Source: DOZZ01 sp963792655 (GTDB lineage: Bacteria > Acidobacteriota > Terriglobia > Bryobacterales > Bryobacteraceae). Taken from it: 64,000 nt of DNA. The stretch covers positions 1-64,000 of the forward strand of contig CAWBWU010000001.1 in assembly GCA_963792655.1 (NCBI GenBank), in the 5' to 3' direction. Every line of letters begins with the position of its first letter. Within the stretch, counting starts at the first letter, position 1. The notes under the pieces are model-generated. The model searched no databases. It saw only the letters and a program-made list of their open reading frames with translations, and was not told where the DNA came from. Positions 1-7,653 of the stretch are shown here, in pieces. The position numbers and the translations under genes were made by a program.

Positions 1-30
1 CTAGTTCCGACAGGCTCCTGAGGCCGTCCC
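1..30 (-). repeat. REP-like palindromic end, copy A
   Basis: Read on the minus strand this stretch begins GGGAC, contains TCAGGAGCCTGTCGG and ends in CTAG. It closely matches the elements at 1150-1178 and 2693-2721. It lies just past the 3' end of the decayed RAYT gene, as copy C lies at the 3' end of the intact RAYT. The arms GACAG (9-13) and CCGTC (24-28) form an imperfect hairpin. It may be a REP bound by the RAYT or the end of a vanished insertion sequence; the sequence alone does not decide. The window edge cuts any continuation. Confidence 0.5.
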
Positions 31-54
31 CGCCGCAATCTGCTGCGGATGTCC

Positions 55-663
55 TTACCAGTTCGTCTTCCTCAACCCGACTCGACGAAGCGGATCCCAG
101 TTGCCCGCAGGATTTCCTGGCAAAGGTGCGCAGTCTCGCAATTGGCCAATCTGCGTTGAATCCGGCTTTGTTTCATGGAGCTGGCGCCAGTACTCGGCAC
201 CGCCGTGGTCATGAAAGAACACCCGCGTCAGTTAGAAGACTACCGCAACCCAGTAAATGTGCGGCGGCACTGGACCAGCGGTAGTCCTCGGGCCGCTGTG
301 TGATACCTTCGCGCACCGGGTTCTGTTCCACATAGCCCACCGGGGGCAGGAGAAGAAGCGGTTCTGCCAGAGATGGCCGCTGCGCTGCCGGCGCGCGTTC
401 AGATACTGTACATAGCGGCCATGGAGGCGGCGCATTCCGACAGCCAGGGAATTTTCGCGCTCGGGAATCGCCACAAGGTGTATGTGGTTGCTCATGATGC
501 AGTAAGCCAAGAGGCGCAGGCCTGCCTCGGCGCTGTGAAGAGACAGGAGATCCAGATAGACCCGTAGATCGGAGTTTGTGAAGAAAGTAGTTTGCCGGTC
601 AGTGCCGCGTTGCGTGACATGGTGCGGCGCGCCGGGAATGACCACGCGGGCAGAGCGTGGCAT
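55..663 (-). pseudogene. REP-associated tyrosine transposase (RAYT), decayed copy
   Basis: The first ~107 codons from ATG 663 match the intact RAYT at 2631-3383 closely, including the HUH metal site (NHIHLVA) and the region with the catalytic tyrosine (RLHGRYVQYLN). After the FSCP motif about 29 bases present in the intact copy are missing, which shifts the frame. Reading on in the restored frame gives recognisable RAYT sequence (VGYVEQNPVREG, then DYRWSSAAAHLL). A further +1 insertion precedes VFFHDHGGAEYWRQL, and the frame finally ends at 55. RAYTs are single-strand DNA transposases of the Y1 HUH family that act on REP palindromes. With one deletion and one insertion this copy should be inactive. 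Confidence 0.85.
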
Positions 664-723
664 GGATGCAAAAGAAGTGCTTCCGCCCGCGCGGCTTTCT
701 CCGCCGACTGCGGTTGGGACAGG

Positions 724-1021
724 TCACGTCAGGCTGTCGGACCTTAGCGAACTCTGCTTCTGAGAGGCTTTCGATTGAAACCACAATTCGCCGGTTACAC
801 CAAGCACCACTAAGACTCCGCCCAGAAACTCTGTAAGCTTCTTCCATGGGAGTGGGTGTTGTGTCTTAGCCTCCGACACGAGCTTCCCGGAGTGGGAAGA
901 AATATTCGATAAGCAACCCGAACACAACTAGCACGGTAGATGCAGTAACGAGTGTGTCGATCGATTCAATTGAACGCTCGATGGCTCTAACTTCGGTCTC
1001 TAGGCTGGATAGTTCGATCAT
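724..1021 (-). pseudogene. Small coiled-coil/two-TM protein, frameshifted
   Basis: Two overlapping minus-strand frames together read as one small membrane protein. The first, from ATG 1021, has a heptad-like start (IELSSLETEVRAIERSIESI) followed by a hydrophobic segment (VTASTVLVVFGLLIEYFF). The second frame continues with PLPWKKL and a second hydrophobic segment (FLGGVLVVLGVTGEL), then a polar tail ending at 724. The switch lies at about 870-900 and needs a single-base change. The arrangement resembles small uncharacterised proteins with a coiled coil followed by two TM helices; no function can be given. It sits between the decayed RAYT and the IS1182 element. Confidence 0.5.
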
Positions 1022-1149
1022 CTTATTACCGTGCAAACAGACGTGGTTTAGTATCCGACATTGGCACCGTTTGCACGAGGCGAACCCATTGGTTCCGGGG
1101 CGAGCGCGTATCGACTCCACACGCTACAATCCGACAAAACGGGGCGAGC

Positions 1150-1178
1150 GGGACAGCCTGAGAGTCTGTCGGAAATAG
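1150..1178 (+). repeat. REP-like palindromic end, copy B (left end of IS1182 element)
   Basis: This copy matches copy C at 2693-2721 in inverted orientation at 22 of 29 positions. It contains GACAG (1152-1156) and CTGTC (1166-1170) as hairpin arms around a 9-base loop and ends GGAAATAG. It lies 36 bases upstream of the IS1182 transposase start. Being paired and inverted with copy C it fits a terminal inverted repeat of the element, but a very similar sequence next to the separate RAYT remnant (copy A) makes a REP equally plausible. Confidence 0.55.
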
Positions 1179-1214
1179 ATTGACAGCTAAAAAGATGCTG
1201 CCCCAAGATGGGGC

Positions 1215-2579
1215 ATGAGTCGGCATTTTCGGGCATGTAGCCTGGATCAGTTGTTGCTGCTTCCGCCCTCCATTCAGGAGTGGCTTCCAGATGGGCATCT
1301 CGCGCGGTTCATTGCCGAAGTTTGCGAGGAACTGGATCTGCGGCCCATTCTCGCTGTATACGATGCGAAGGATGGTCGCGGACGGTTAGGCTATCATCCG
1401 CTGCTGCTGACTCGCCTGCTGCTCTACGGTTATTGCACTGGCGTACGCAGCTCGCGGCGAATTGAGAAGGCAACCTACGACGACGTAGCGTTTCGCTATC
1501 TGGCCGCCGATCAGCACCCCGACCATGACACGCTCGCAGCGTTCCGGCAGGAACACCTGCAACCGCTGGCAGGCCTTTTTACTGAGACACTGCGGCTGTG
1601 CCAGGCGGCCGGGATGATTAAGTTAGGCGTGGTCGCCATTGACGGCACGAAGATCAAGGCCAATGCGAACTCCCGCCGCGCCACCACTTACTCTCATCTG
1701 GTCGAGCGTGATCGAGAGTTAGAGGCACTTAGTAAAAGGCTGCTCGAAGATGCCGCACGAATCGACGCCGAAGAGGATCAGCGCTTCGGAAAAGGGAACC
1801 GCGGTGACGAGTTGCCGCCCGAGTTAGCCACGGTAGAGCAGCGCCGGGCGAAGATTCGCGAAGCCAAGAAAGCACTGGAAGATGAGGCCAAACAGCGGGC
1901 CGAGCAGGCTGCTCAGGAGCGCGTTGCCGCCGGCGGCAAGCCTCGCAACGAAGCGGAAAAGAAGCGCTGGATGCGAGCAAAAAGCGGTAAGCCGGCCCCC
2001 GCGGCAAGGTATAACTTTGTCGACCCGGATTCCCGGATCATGAAAGATAGCGGGGCCAATGCCTTCCTGCAAGGCTATAACGCACAAGTCGCAGTGGACG
2101 GCGAAGGACAGGTGATCTTGGCGGCTGCTATCACCAATGAGGTGAACGATAAACATCAGTTACTGCCGATGGTGGCGCTGGTGAAGTTAGCGACAGGCCG
2201 CAACGCTGACCACGTGGTGGCCGATGCAGGCTACTGGAAAGCGGAAAGCGTAACCGCCGCGGAACTGCTCGGGAGCGAGGTTTTAGTTCCTCCCGATGGT
2301 CATGTTACTCGCGGCCAGGGGGCAGTTCATCCGAATGCGCCGCGCAACGAAGCGGCTTGCATGATGCGCGAGAAGCTAAGGGTCGAGAATACGAGACAGA
2401 TCTATCAAAAACGGCAGGGTATCGTCGAGCCCGTGTTCGGGCAGATCAAGGAGCACCGCGGATTCCGGCGCACGCTGCTGCGAGGAATGAGCAAAGTGCA
2501 AGCCGAGTGGCGGATCATCTGCCTGACGCATAACCTCCTGAAGCTCTTTGGGCAAAGACAACGCCTGCAGCCAGCGTAA
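1215..2579 (+). CDS. IS1182-family transposase
   Basis: This is a 454-residue DDE transposase of full family length. The N-terminal DUF772-type region (PSIQEWLPDGHLARFIAEV) is followed by the catalytic core. The visible acidic residues are Asp in VVAIDGTKIKANAN, Asp in HVVADAGYW and Glu in QGIVEPVFGQIKEHRG. A charged, probably helical stretch (about 165-255) rich in Glu, Lys and Arg separates the first Asp from the rest, as usual for IS1182 proteins. The start ATG 1215 gives the expected N-terminus. The frame is intact, so the element may still be active. It is flanked by RAYT genes on both sides. Confidence 0.93.
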   Translation: MSRHFRACSLDQLLLLPPSIQEWLPDGHLARFIAEVCEELDLRPILAVYDAKDGRGRLGYHPLLLTRLLLYGYCTGVRSSRRIEKATYDDVAFRYLAADQHPDHDTLAAFRQEHLQPLAGLFTETLRLCQAAGMIKLGVVAIDGTKIKANANSRRATTYSHLVERDRELEALSKRLLEDAARIDAEEDQRFGKGNRGDELPPELATVEQRRAKIREAKKALEDEAKQRAEQAAQERVAAGGKPRNEAEKKRWMRAKSGKPAPAARYNFVDPDSRIMKDSGANAFLQGYNAQVAVDGEGQVILAAAITNEVNDKHQLLPMVALVKLATGRNADHVVADAGYWKAESVTAAELLGSEVLVPPDGHVTRGQGAVHPNAPRNEAACMMREKLRVENTRQIYQKRQGIVEPVFGQIKEHRGFRRTLLRGMSKVQAEWRIICLTHNLLKLFGQRQRLQPA

Positions 2580-2630
2580 ATGCCGAAACGGCGCAAAAAC
2601 TTGTCGCACTGGTGTGCTGGCGCTGTCTTT

Positions 2631-3383
2631 TCACCTCGCTAACCAGATCGGGAATCCCAGTTGAAATGCGTCTAACATTTGAGCGGCAAACCCTATTCCC
2701 GACAGGCTCCTGACCTGTCCCAAGTGCACTTTGCCGACGAACCCGGTGTCACCAATCCGCCTCCTCCGCCTCCCGCCCGCCGTTTTCGCCGCCGCCGCGA
2801 TCTCACCGCACGATCTCCTGCCATGGTGCAGTCCCGATTGCGCCAATTGTTCTTTATCTAAACGCGTCGCGTGCAGTTGCCGCCAATATTCCGCGCCGCC
2901 ATGCTCATGGAAGAACGCCGGATCGGTCAGCAGCACCTTACCCCCGCGCAAGTGTTCCCCTGCGCTCGACCAGCGATACTCCTCCGGCTGCTCAGCAATA
3001 CCCGCCCGCACCGGATTCTGCTCGACATACCCGATCGCCGTCCACAGCCGGTCATGACCGAGCGGGCAGGAAAAGTAGCGGTTCTGCCAGAGATGCCCGC
3101 TCCGTTGCCGCCGGGCGTTCAGATATTGCGCGTAGCGCCCGTGCACCCGCCGCATCGCGACCGCCAGCGAATTCTCGCGGTCCGGCACGGCAACCAGGTG
3201 GATGTGATTGCTCATCAGGCAGTAAGCCAGAATGCGCAACCCGGTTTCAGCGCTGTGGAGCGCCAGCAATTCCAAATAGACGCGGCGATCCGCTTGCGTA
3301 AAAAACGTATTCTGCCGGTCCGTGCCACGCTGTGTGACATGGTGCGGCACTCCTGGGAAGACCAGCCGGGCAGAACGGGGCAT
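2631..3383 (-). CDS. REP-associated tyrosine transposase (RAYT)
   Basis: A 250-residue protein of the Transposase_17/Y1 (IS200-like) superfamily. It starts at ATG 3383 with the usual MPRSARLVFPGVPHHVTQRG; upstream in-frame codons are not family-like. The HUH motif is seen in MSNHIHLVAVP and the likely catalytic Tyr in RRVHGRYAQYLN, followed by GHLWQNRYFSCPL and YVEQNPVRAG, all RAYT hallmarks. RAYTs nick and rejoin single-stranded DNA at REP palindromes and are usually single-copy domesticated genes, so a second, broken copy at 55-663 is unusual. The C-terminal ~60 residues after the EYW motif region are not conserved and run through repeat copy C. Confidence 0.9.
   Translation of the reverse strand: MPRSARLVFPGVPHHVTQRGTDRQNTFFTQADRRVYLELLALHSAETGLRILAYCLMSNHIHLVAVPDRENSLAVAMRRVHGRYAQYLNARRQRSGHLWQNRYFSCPLGHDRLWTAIGYVEQNPVRAGIAEQPEEYRWSSAGEHLRGGKVLLTDPAFFHEHGGAEYWRQLHATRLDKEQLAQSGLHHGRRSCGEIAAAAKTAGGRRRRRIGDTGFVGKVHLGQVRSLSGIGFAAQMLDAFQLGFPIWLAR
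2693..2721 (-). repeat. REP-like palindromic end, copy C (right end of IS1182 element)
   Basis: Perfect hairpin arms GACAG (2701-2705) and CTGTC (2715-2719) enclose a 9-base loop, next to a conserved CTATTCCC. It is the inverted partner of 1150-1178 and close to 1-30. It lies inside the 3' coding end of the RAYT gene at 2631-3383, so that protein's last ~30 residues are partly encoded by repeat DNA. Confidence 0.55.
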
Positions 3384-3469
3384 TGTGATAGCAGAGTGCC
3401 CAAAACGTTCCCGGAATCTCGATTGTCGCGAAGCAGAGAACCTTGAACACAAAAGGAAGCCCTGCCTTC

Positions 3470-3730
3470 CTACTCGTAGACTTCGCTGCGATGGGCAATC
3501 CGCGTGATGCTCACCAATCTGGCGTCATCGTTGATGATGTACACGATCCGCCGGTCACCGGCTCGAATGCGCCAGTGATCTTTGTAGCCCTTCAGTTTCT
3601 TACAGCCTACAGGCCGCGGGGTGTCGCCCAGAGTTTCGACTTTGCGAATGATGCGCGCCAGTACGCTATCCGGTAACTCTTCCAGTTCCTTCCGTGCGGG
3701 CGCCTTGAGCTCGACGGTGTACTTATCCAC
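3470..3730 (-). CDS. RelE/ParE-family toxin
   Basis: An 86-residue basic protein with the fold-typical pattern: N-terminal strand plus helix (YTVELKAPARKELEELPDSVLARIIRKVETL), then GCKKLKGYKDHWRIRAGDRRIVYIIND and a C-terminal ARLVSITRIAHRSEVY. This matches RelE-type mRNA interferases or ParE-like gyrase toxins. The LKGYKDHWRIRAGDRRIVY block with several Arg and Lys is the usual active region of the RelE group, so an mRNA-cleaving toxin is favoured. It is translated after the antitoxin gene, whose stop overlaps its start by 8 bases, the usual antitoxin-toxin order. The frame is intact. Confidence 0.85.
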   Translation of the reverse strand: MDKYTVELKAPARKELEELPDSVLARIIRKVETLGDTPRPVGCKKLKGYKDHWRIRAGDRRIVYIINDDARLVSITRIAHRSEVYE

Positions 3731-3914
3731 GCAGGCGGCCGCGTTTGACGAGGTCTGCTTTGATCTTTTCGAGCGGTATCCCTTTTTCGCTGCGGCGCGA
3801 TTCCGAAATCAGCCCGTCCCAAAAATCTTCCAGCACCGCACCGTACTTCTTCAGGTCGATCTGAACGGCCACCTTGCGGCCCTTTTCATCCGTGACGAAC
3901 TGAATCCCGTTCAT
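3723..3914 (-). CDS. Antitoxin of the RelE-type module
   Basis: A 63-residue protein starting at ATG 3914 (MNGIQFVTDEKGRKVAVQI). The form 'I-x-F-V-T-D-E-x-G-x-x-x-A-V-x-I-D-L-x-x-Y' followed by an acidic, helical LEDFWDGLISESRR is typical of small antitoxins paired with RelE/ParE toxins. There, the N-terminal part dimerises and the C-terminal helix (GIPLEKIKADLVKRGRLRG) wraps the toxin. It overlaps the toxin start by 8 bases, so the two are translationally coupled. A longer reading from 4076 exists but overlaps the hicA remnant and has no family-like N-terminus. Confidence 0.8.
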   Translation of the reverse strand: MNGIQFVTDEKGRKVAVQIDLKKYGAVLEDFWDGLISESRRSEKGIPLEKIKADLVKRGRLRG

Positions 3915-3987
3915 GGCCTCATTATCGTTCAGTCCCGCAGGGCCTGAGATTCCAACGGGCAGAAGCAGATCCTCAATCGGTCGCGCC

Positions 3988-4204
3988 TCAGCGAAGCTGT
4001 TCAAACGTGTCTTCGTCGATTCCCAGCTGTTCCAAGATTCGATAGAACAGCGGCGGCCCGATTTCCCGACCGCCATGCACCGGAATGGTGGTAGCCCGCC
4101 CGTCGGGATGCTTCCATCGTTCGTGGCTCCCGGTCTGGCGCGCCTTCTCGAAACCGAGCTGGCGGGCGGCTCTTCGAAACTCGTCGGCCCGCGCGCCTAG
4201 GCAT
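3988..4204 (-). pseudogene. hicA: HicA-family toxin, frameshifted at its start
   Basis: Read in the right frame this is a HicA mRNA interferase: RAADEFRRAARQLGF, then the RNA-binding core GSHERWKHPDGRATTIPVHGGREI with the catalytic His in GSH, ending DTFEQLR at 3988. The only ATG (4204) is out of frame by one extra G near 4195; the related fragment at 7530 lacks this base and reads MPSARADEFRRAAR in one frame. Overlap of 8 bases with the hicB stop fits the family, here in antitoxin-first order. Without the extra base the gene would be complete, so either recent inactivation or a sequencing error is possible. Confidence 0.75.
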
Positions 4205-4293
4205 GCACGATTTCAGTTGTGTCGGCTGGGCAACGACTGGTGTCTTGCCTCGTACTCGTCCGAAATCAACTGAAACACCGCAGCGAGTTCCGC
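4167..4293. repeat. Direct repeat 1 (hicBA segment)
   Basis: About 125 bases here recur in the same orientation at 7530-7653 with only scattered differences, among them three single-base gaps. The repeat spans the 3' part of hicB and the first codons of hicA. The two copies bracket the DUF1080, DoxX-like and two unrecognised genes. Confidence 0.85.
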
Positions 4294-4409
4294 AAGCGCG
4301 TCTTCCCGCGTGGGCATAGCGCATGGCACCCCAAAATCGCGGGTATCTCCGCTACCCAGCCATCGGGCTGATTGCGATAGAGCACGACTTTATAGTCATC
4401 AAAGCCCAT
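4197..4409 (-). pseudogene. hicB: HicB-family antitoxin, frameshifted
   Basis: From ATG 4409 the frame reads MGFDDYKVVLYRNQPDGWVA and EIPAILGCHAL, the partial RNase-H fold of HicB. One base is then missing before MPTREDALAELAAVF (about 4316), and one extra C near 4228 breaks the C-terminal LPADTTEIVHA, which is still intact in the remnant at 7530-7672. With both lesions no full antitoxin is made. Together with the hicA lesion the module carries three single-base indels within 220 bases. Confidence 0.75.
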
Positions 4410-4634
4410 CACGCACATTGTACTGCCCGCGCCTGCCGGGCTCCCTCAGCGCAGAGAAACAAGGTCCGCCATTTGGACCGCGCGGCAACTTCATGCCGCT
4501 TCAACGGGAATCAGCTCCTCTCTCTTTATTGCGTCCGCACCAGCCGGGGACGCGATGCGGAATCCTCGAAGTACAGTGCCACAGCTACCAAAGTCCCGCT
4601 TCTACCGGTTAGCTCGGAACGCTACACTCATCCC

Positions 4635-5360
4635 ATGCCTTCTCGCACCGCCTCAGCCCTGCGTCTCGCACTTCTCCTGGCGGTTACGCCCGCAGCAACT
4701 CTCAGTGCCTTCCAGCAACTGGAGTTCACGAATCTGTTCAACAACAAAGACCTCTCCGGTTGGGTCAACGTCAATACCGAAAAAGACACGTGGTCTGTGA
4801 AGGACGGAACCCTGATCTGCTCAGGGCATCCGATCGGTGTGATGAGGAGTGTCCGTCAGTATGAAAACTTCGTTCTGCACGTGGAGTGGATGCATATGGA
4901 GGCGGGCGGGAACTCCGGCATCTTTGTGTGGAGCGATGCAAAGCCGCAGGCGGAGAGCAGGCTGCCGAATGGAATCGAAGTGCAGATGCTGGAACTTGAC
5001 TGGGTAAACCTCCATAAGATCGACGGTCAGCCCGCGCCGCTTGCTTACGTGCATGGCGAGTTGTTTGGAGTGGGCGGTGTGGAAGTTACGCCGGATACTC
5101 CCCGCGGCCCTCGAAGCAAGTCAGTCGAAAACCGTTGCAAGCCGAAAGGCGAGTGGAATACCTATGACGTGGTTTGTGTCAACGGAGTCATCAAACTCTC
5201 GGTGAATGGGAAATTTGTCAACGGCATCAGTCACGCGAGCCAGCGCAAGGGATACATCTGTCTGGAGTCGGAGGGCGCCGAAATCCACTTCCGCAACATG
5301 CGGATCATGGAGCTGCCACCGGGAGTACTGTCCCCGGACCAGGTAGCGCCGTTGTTATAA
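4635..5360 (+). CDS. DUF1080 (3-keto-disaccharide hydrolase-type) secreted protein
   Basis: The chosen start ATG 4635 places a signal peptide first (SRTASALRLALLLAVTPAATLSA). The mature ~215 residues are a single DUF1080 jelly-roll: FTNLFNNKDLSGWVN at the start, TWSVKDGTLICSG, the concanavalin-like core GGNSGIFVWSD, GIEVQMLELD and the C-terminal YICLESEGAEIHFRNMRI. DUF1080 proteins are exported glycan-active proteins, some shown to cleave 3-keto-disaccharides; the substrate here is unknown. The in-frame extension upstream to 4323 lacks conserved features and overlaps the hicB remnant. The gene converges on and overlaps the DoxX-like gene by 6 bases. Confidence 0.88.
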   Translation: MPSRTASALRLALLLAVTPAATLSAFQQLEFTNLFNNKDLSGWVNVNTEKDTWSVKDGTLICSGHPIGVMRSVRQYENFVLHVEWMHMEAGGNSGIFVWSDAKPQAESRLPNGIEVQMLELDWVNLHKIDGQPAPLAYVHGELFGVGGVEVTPDTPRGPRSKSVENRCKPKGEWNTYDVVCVNGVIKLSVNGKFVNGISHASQRKGYICLESEGAEIHFRNMRIMELPPGVLSPDQVAPLL

Positions 5361-6182
5361 ACAAAGCCGATCCCGCCGGCGCACGATGAACTCGGCAAAG
5401 ATCCAGACGGCTCCGGCGGCAGCCAGATTATACGCGTTGGCTCCCCACGCTACGTGATTGTGCGGGGACGCCAGCGGCAGGCGAACCAGTACCAGCACAT
5501 CAAATAGCAGGAGCATCGCCGTCAGCATGCGTGCGGCGAGAACATCCCGAACCTGGGCGAGGATGGCCACACCGGAAAGGATGAACGCGATGCCGGTAAG
5601 CACGACCCAGAACGCCGGGGTCAAAGGCATCCAACCGGGAATCATGCGCGCGGAAGCCGCAACGCCGGTTAAGTGCACGAGGCCGAAGCTGATCGCGCCT
5701 AAACCGAAGGTCCAGCGGCCGAGAAGTGTCACGGTTTCGATTGATCGGGAACCAGGCTTTGACCGCGCAAAATAGACGATAGCCGCCGCAGCGACCAGAA
5801 TGAGCTGCATGAAGACGCCCCCGACGAGTCCGATGATCACAGGGAAGCGAAAGCCAAGCACGTGGGTCGCTGTAAAAAACCGCGGCAGCCAGAACAGTGC
5901 GAACGCAAGATAGACGATCCCCAGCGCGATGGCACCCGCTCGGCTTGTCCGACGTACGAGGAGGGCACCGCCCCCGCCAATGAGCAGAGCTGCGGCGAGA
6001 TAAGCCAGGAATACCTGGCCGGGAACGTGATCTCCGAGCGCCCCGATCGGTTGGTGAGCGGCTTCGAATTCACCCCAGATCAAGTCAAGGATACCGGCGC
6101 CAGCGGATGCTCCACCGAACAGGTACATTGCCGGCCAGATTGGCTCCGCCTTGGTTCCCGATACTACCCCTGGTGCGACCAT
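5355..6182 (-). CDS. DoxX-like multi-pass membrane protein
   Basis: A 275-residue protein with about seven or eight hydrophobic segments, for example VFLAYLAAALLIGGGGALLV, AIALGIVYLAFALFWL, VIIGLVGGVFMQLILVAAAA and FWVVLTGIAFILSGVAIL. The arrangement and the C-terminal HNHVAWGANAYNLAAAGAVWIFAEFIV resemble uncharacterised DoxX-like inner-membrane proteins found in acidobacteria. No catalytic residues are evident. Start ATG 6182. It is convergent with the DUF1080 gene. Confidence 0.65.
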   Translation of the reverse strand: MVAPGVVSGTKAEPIWPAMYLFGGASAGAGILDLIWGEFEAAHQPIGALGDHVPGQVFLAYLAAALLIGGGGALLVRRTSRAGAIALGIVYLAFALFWLPRFFTATHVLGFRFPVIIGLVGGVFMQLILVAAAAIVYFARSKPGSRSIETVTLLGRWTFGLGAISFGLVHLTGVAASARMIPGWMPLTPAFWVVLTGIAFILSGVAILAQVRDVLAARMLTAMLLLFDVLVLVRLPLASPHNHVAWGANAYNLAAAGAVWIFAEFIVRRRDRLCL

Positions 6183-6429
6183 TCGCTACTATGTTAGACA
6201 TCTGTTGGCCGTTAAAACAGAGCCATTTACCACTATTTGTCTGGACCAATTCTTAATTGCCCATGGCCAGAAAAGCTGGATCTTTCGAGCTGGCACTGAA
6301 TCAGCGCCCCGAAGGCAGACGCTGACGTGATCAAAGAAGGCGGCTTCACTCACGTCCGAAGCGGTAGAAACACTCTTCAACTTGGTATGCTTGTGGCCAC
6401 CAAAATCTGCTGGAGGGAAGAACCGAAGT

Positions 6430-6948
6430 ATGTCTACCGATGTGAAGCTGGACCAGGGCTCAGATGGCAACACGATCTTGTTAGACGGTGGAGTGGTGCG
6501 GGCGACCGCGGCCGATTTCATACTCGACTCACCGCAACGCCATAAAGGCCCGGGCGCCTTCCGGCGCGCGCTGGTTCATGACTTCAACGACGGCCTCACC
6601 ATCAACTGGACCGGAGACTACCCGGGTGGCGTCACCATTATCGGCCCAAGTACAGCGTCATCCCTGGCATATATCGTTCTGGATCGGAGTGGGTCCGTCT
6701 TCGGAGTGAATTCACTGGACCAGGTGACCATCCATGGCAGCGTCATTCACCTCAACACACTAACCACTGACTCGAATTCTGCTGGCGATGTGAAGCTTAC
6801 CTTCCAACATCCCGGAGAGTTTGACCAGGATGGAAACCAGCGCACGCCGGACGTCCCCGAAACGGTTTTGCTCGGAGCTCTTCTTACCACGCTCAGGGAC
6901 GAGATCAGCGTTTTGAAAGATCGCGTCGCCATGCTGGAAGCTAAGTGA
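6430..6948 (+). CDS. Uncharacterised protein with C-terminal coiled coil
   Basis: 172 residues from ATG 6430, preceded by GGAGGG about 14 bases upstream. The centre alternates short strands (GGVTIIGPS, LAYIVLDRSGSVFGVNSLDQVTIHGSVIHLNT) and could form a beta-sandwich or short beta-solenoid. The last 25 residues (LLTTLRDEISVLKDRVAMLE) are a clear leucine-heptad coiled coil, suggesting oligomerisation. There is no signal peptide or membrane segment. I do not recognise a family. It is probably co-transcribed with the next gene, 28 bases on. Confidence 0.6.
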   Translation: MSTDVKLDQGSDGNTILLDGGVVRATAADFILDSPQRHKGPGAFRRALVHDFNDGLTINWTGDYPGGVTIIGPSTASSLAYIVLDRSGSVFGVNSLDQVTIHGSVIHLNTLTTDSNSAGDVKLTFQHPGEFDQDGNQRTPDVPETVLLGALLTTLRDEISVLKDRVAMLEAK

Positions 6949-6976
6949 CGGCTCTCGGCCGAGGGAGGCAAGCGAT

Positions 6977-7513
6977 ATGAATTCGCTCCGCGACCTGGGT
7001 AGTTCGCTCGGGCAATCATCGGGCATCGGGATGCGCCTGGTGGCTCAGTTGGTACCGCAGCTAACCGCCGCTCAGCGGACCTCGTTGCGTGCCATGCTTA
7101 CCGCTGTCCCGAGCGTTGCGCACCCGCCACCTCCGCCCCCGCCGCCAGCCGGGCACCCGGCACTGAGCCTGAGCGTCACGAACCAGGCGCCAGCGTTCTT
7201 CGATATTGTCGCCGTCGCATGGAGTATCGAGCGTCAGGAACTGAACGGCACGTTCACCTTGGTCGCGTCGCCCTCCGGCCAATCCGCCGTTGTCGTGCCG
7301 CCAACCCTGGGCCAGTATCATATTCACGGCGTAGTCTCCGTAAACTCCCACCAAACAGGTGAAACCATTGACGCCGAATTCCGGGGGAATACCACGATTC
7401 ACGGTTTACACACGCAGCTGGTGGTTTGGACCGGCATCGCCGTGACAGAAAACTTCAGACTCTTCGCCGAACCTCCGTCGGGTGCTGAAGTGAACCCGGT
7501 CGTGGCTTTGTAA
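6977..7513 (+). CDS. Uncharacterised protein with polyproline linker
   Basis: 178 residues; GAGGGAGG lies about 10 bases upstream of ATG 6977. The N-terminal ~45 residues look helical (LVAQLVPQLTAAQRTSLRAML). A stretch of eight prolines (about 50-60) leads to a beta-rich C-terminal domain (LSLSVTNQAPAFFDIVAVAW, GTFTLVASPSGQSAVVV, GETIDAEFRGNTTIHG). No signal peptide is visible. The gene ends 17 bases before the second hicBA repeat, so its 3' flank is a repeat junction. Function unknown; likely partners with the coiled-coil protein upstream. Confidence 0.6.
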   Translation: MNSLRDLGSSLGQSSGIGMRLVAQLVPQLTAAQRTSLRAMLTAVPSVAHPPPPPPPPAGHPALSLSVTNQAPAFFDIVAVAWSIERQELNGTFTLVASPSGQSAVVVPPTLGQYHIHGVVSVNSHQTGETIDAEFRGNTTIHGLHTQLVVWTGIAVTENFRLFAEPPSGAEVNPVVAL

Positions 7514-7529
7514 TCGGCGCGGGGGCGAG

Positions 7530-7653
7530 CGGCTCTTCGAAACTCGTCGGCCCGCGCGCTAGGCATGCACGATTTCAGTTGTGTCGGCTGGCAGCGGCTG
7601 GTAGCTTGCCTCGTACTCGTCCGCAATCAACTGAAACACCGCAGCAAGTTCCG
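7530..7653. repeat. Direct repeat 2 (hicBA segment)
   Basis: Second copy of the sequence at 4167-4293, same orientation. Here the hicB and hicA frames are free of the indels seen in copy 1, but both genes are truncated outside the repeat. Confidence 0.85.

Larger units (their letters stand above)
1150..2721 (+). mobile_element. IS1182-family insertion sequence
   Basis: One transposase gene fills most of the element, bounded by inverted sequences at 1150-1178 and 2693-2721. No clear target-site duplication could be read outside the ends, because the termini are themselves palindromic. The right end runs into the 3' end of the intact RAYT gene on the opposite strand. The true ends are uncertain: the inverted sequences could be pre-existing REPs rather than IS termini. 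Confidence 0.6.

Noticed and set aside
4323..4634. N-terminal extension of the DUF1080 gene
   Set aside because: Overlaps the hicB remnant and lacks family features; ATG 4635 gives a signal peptide.
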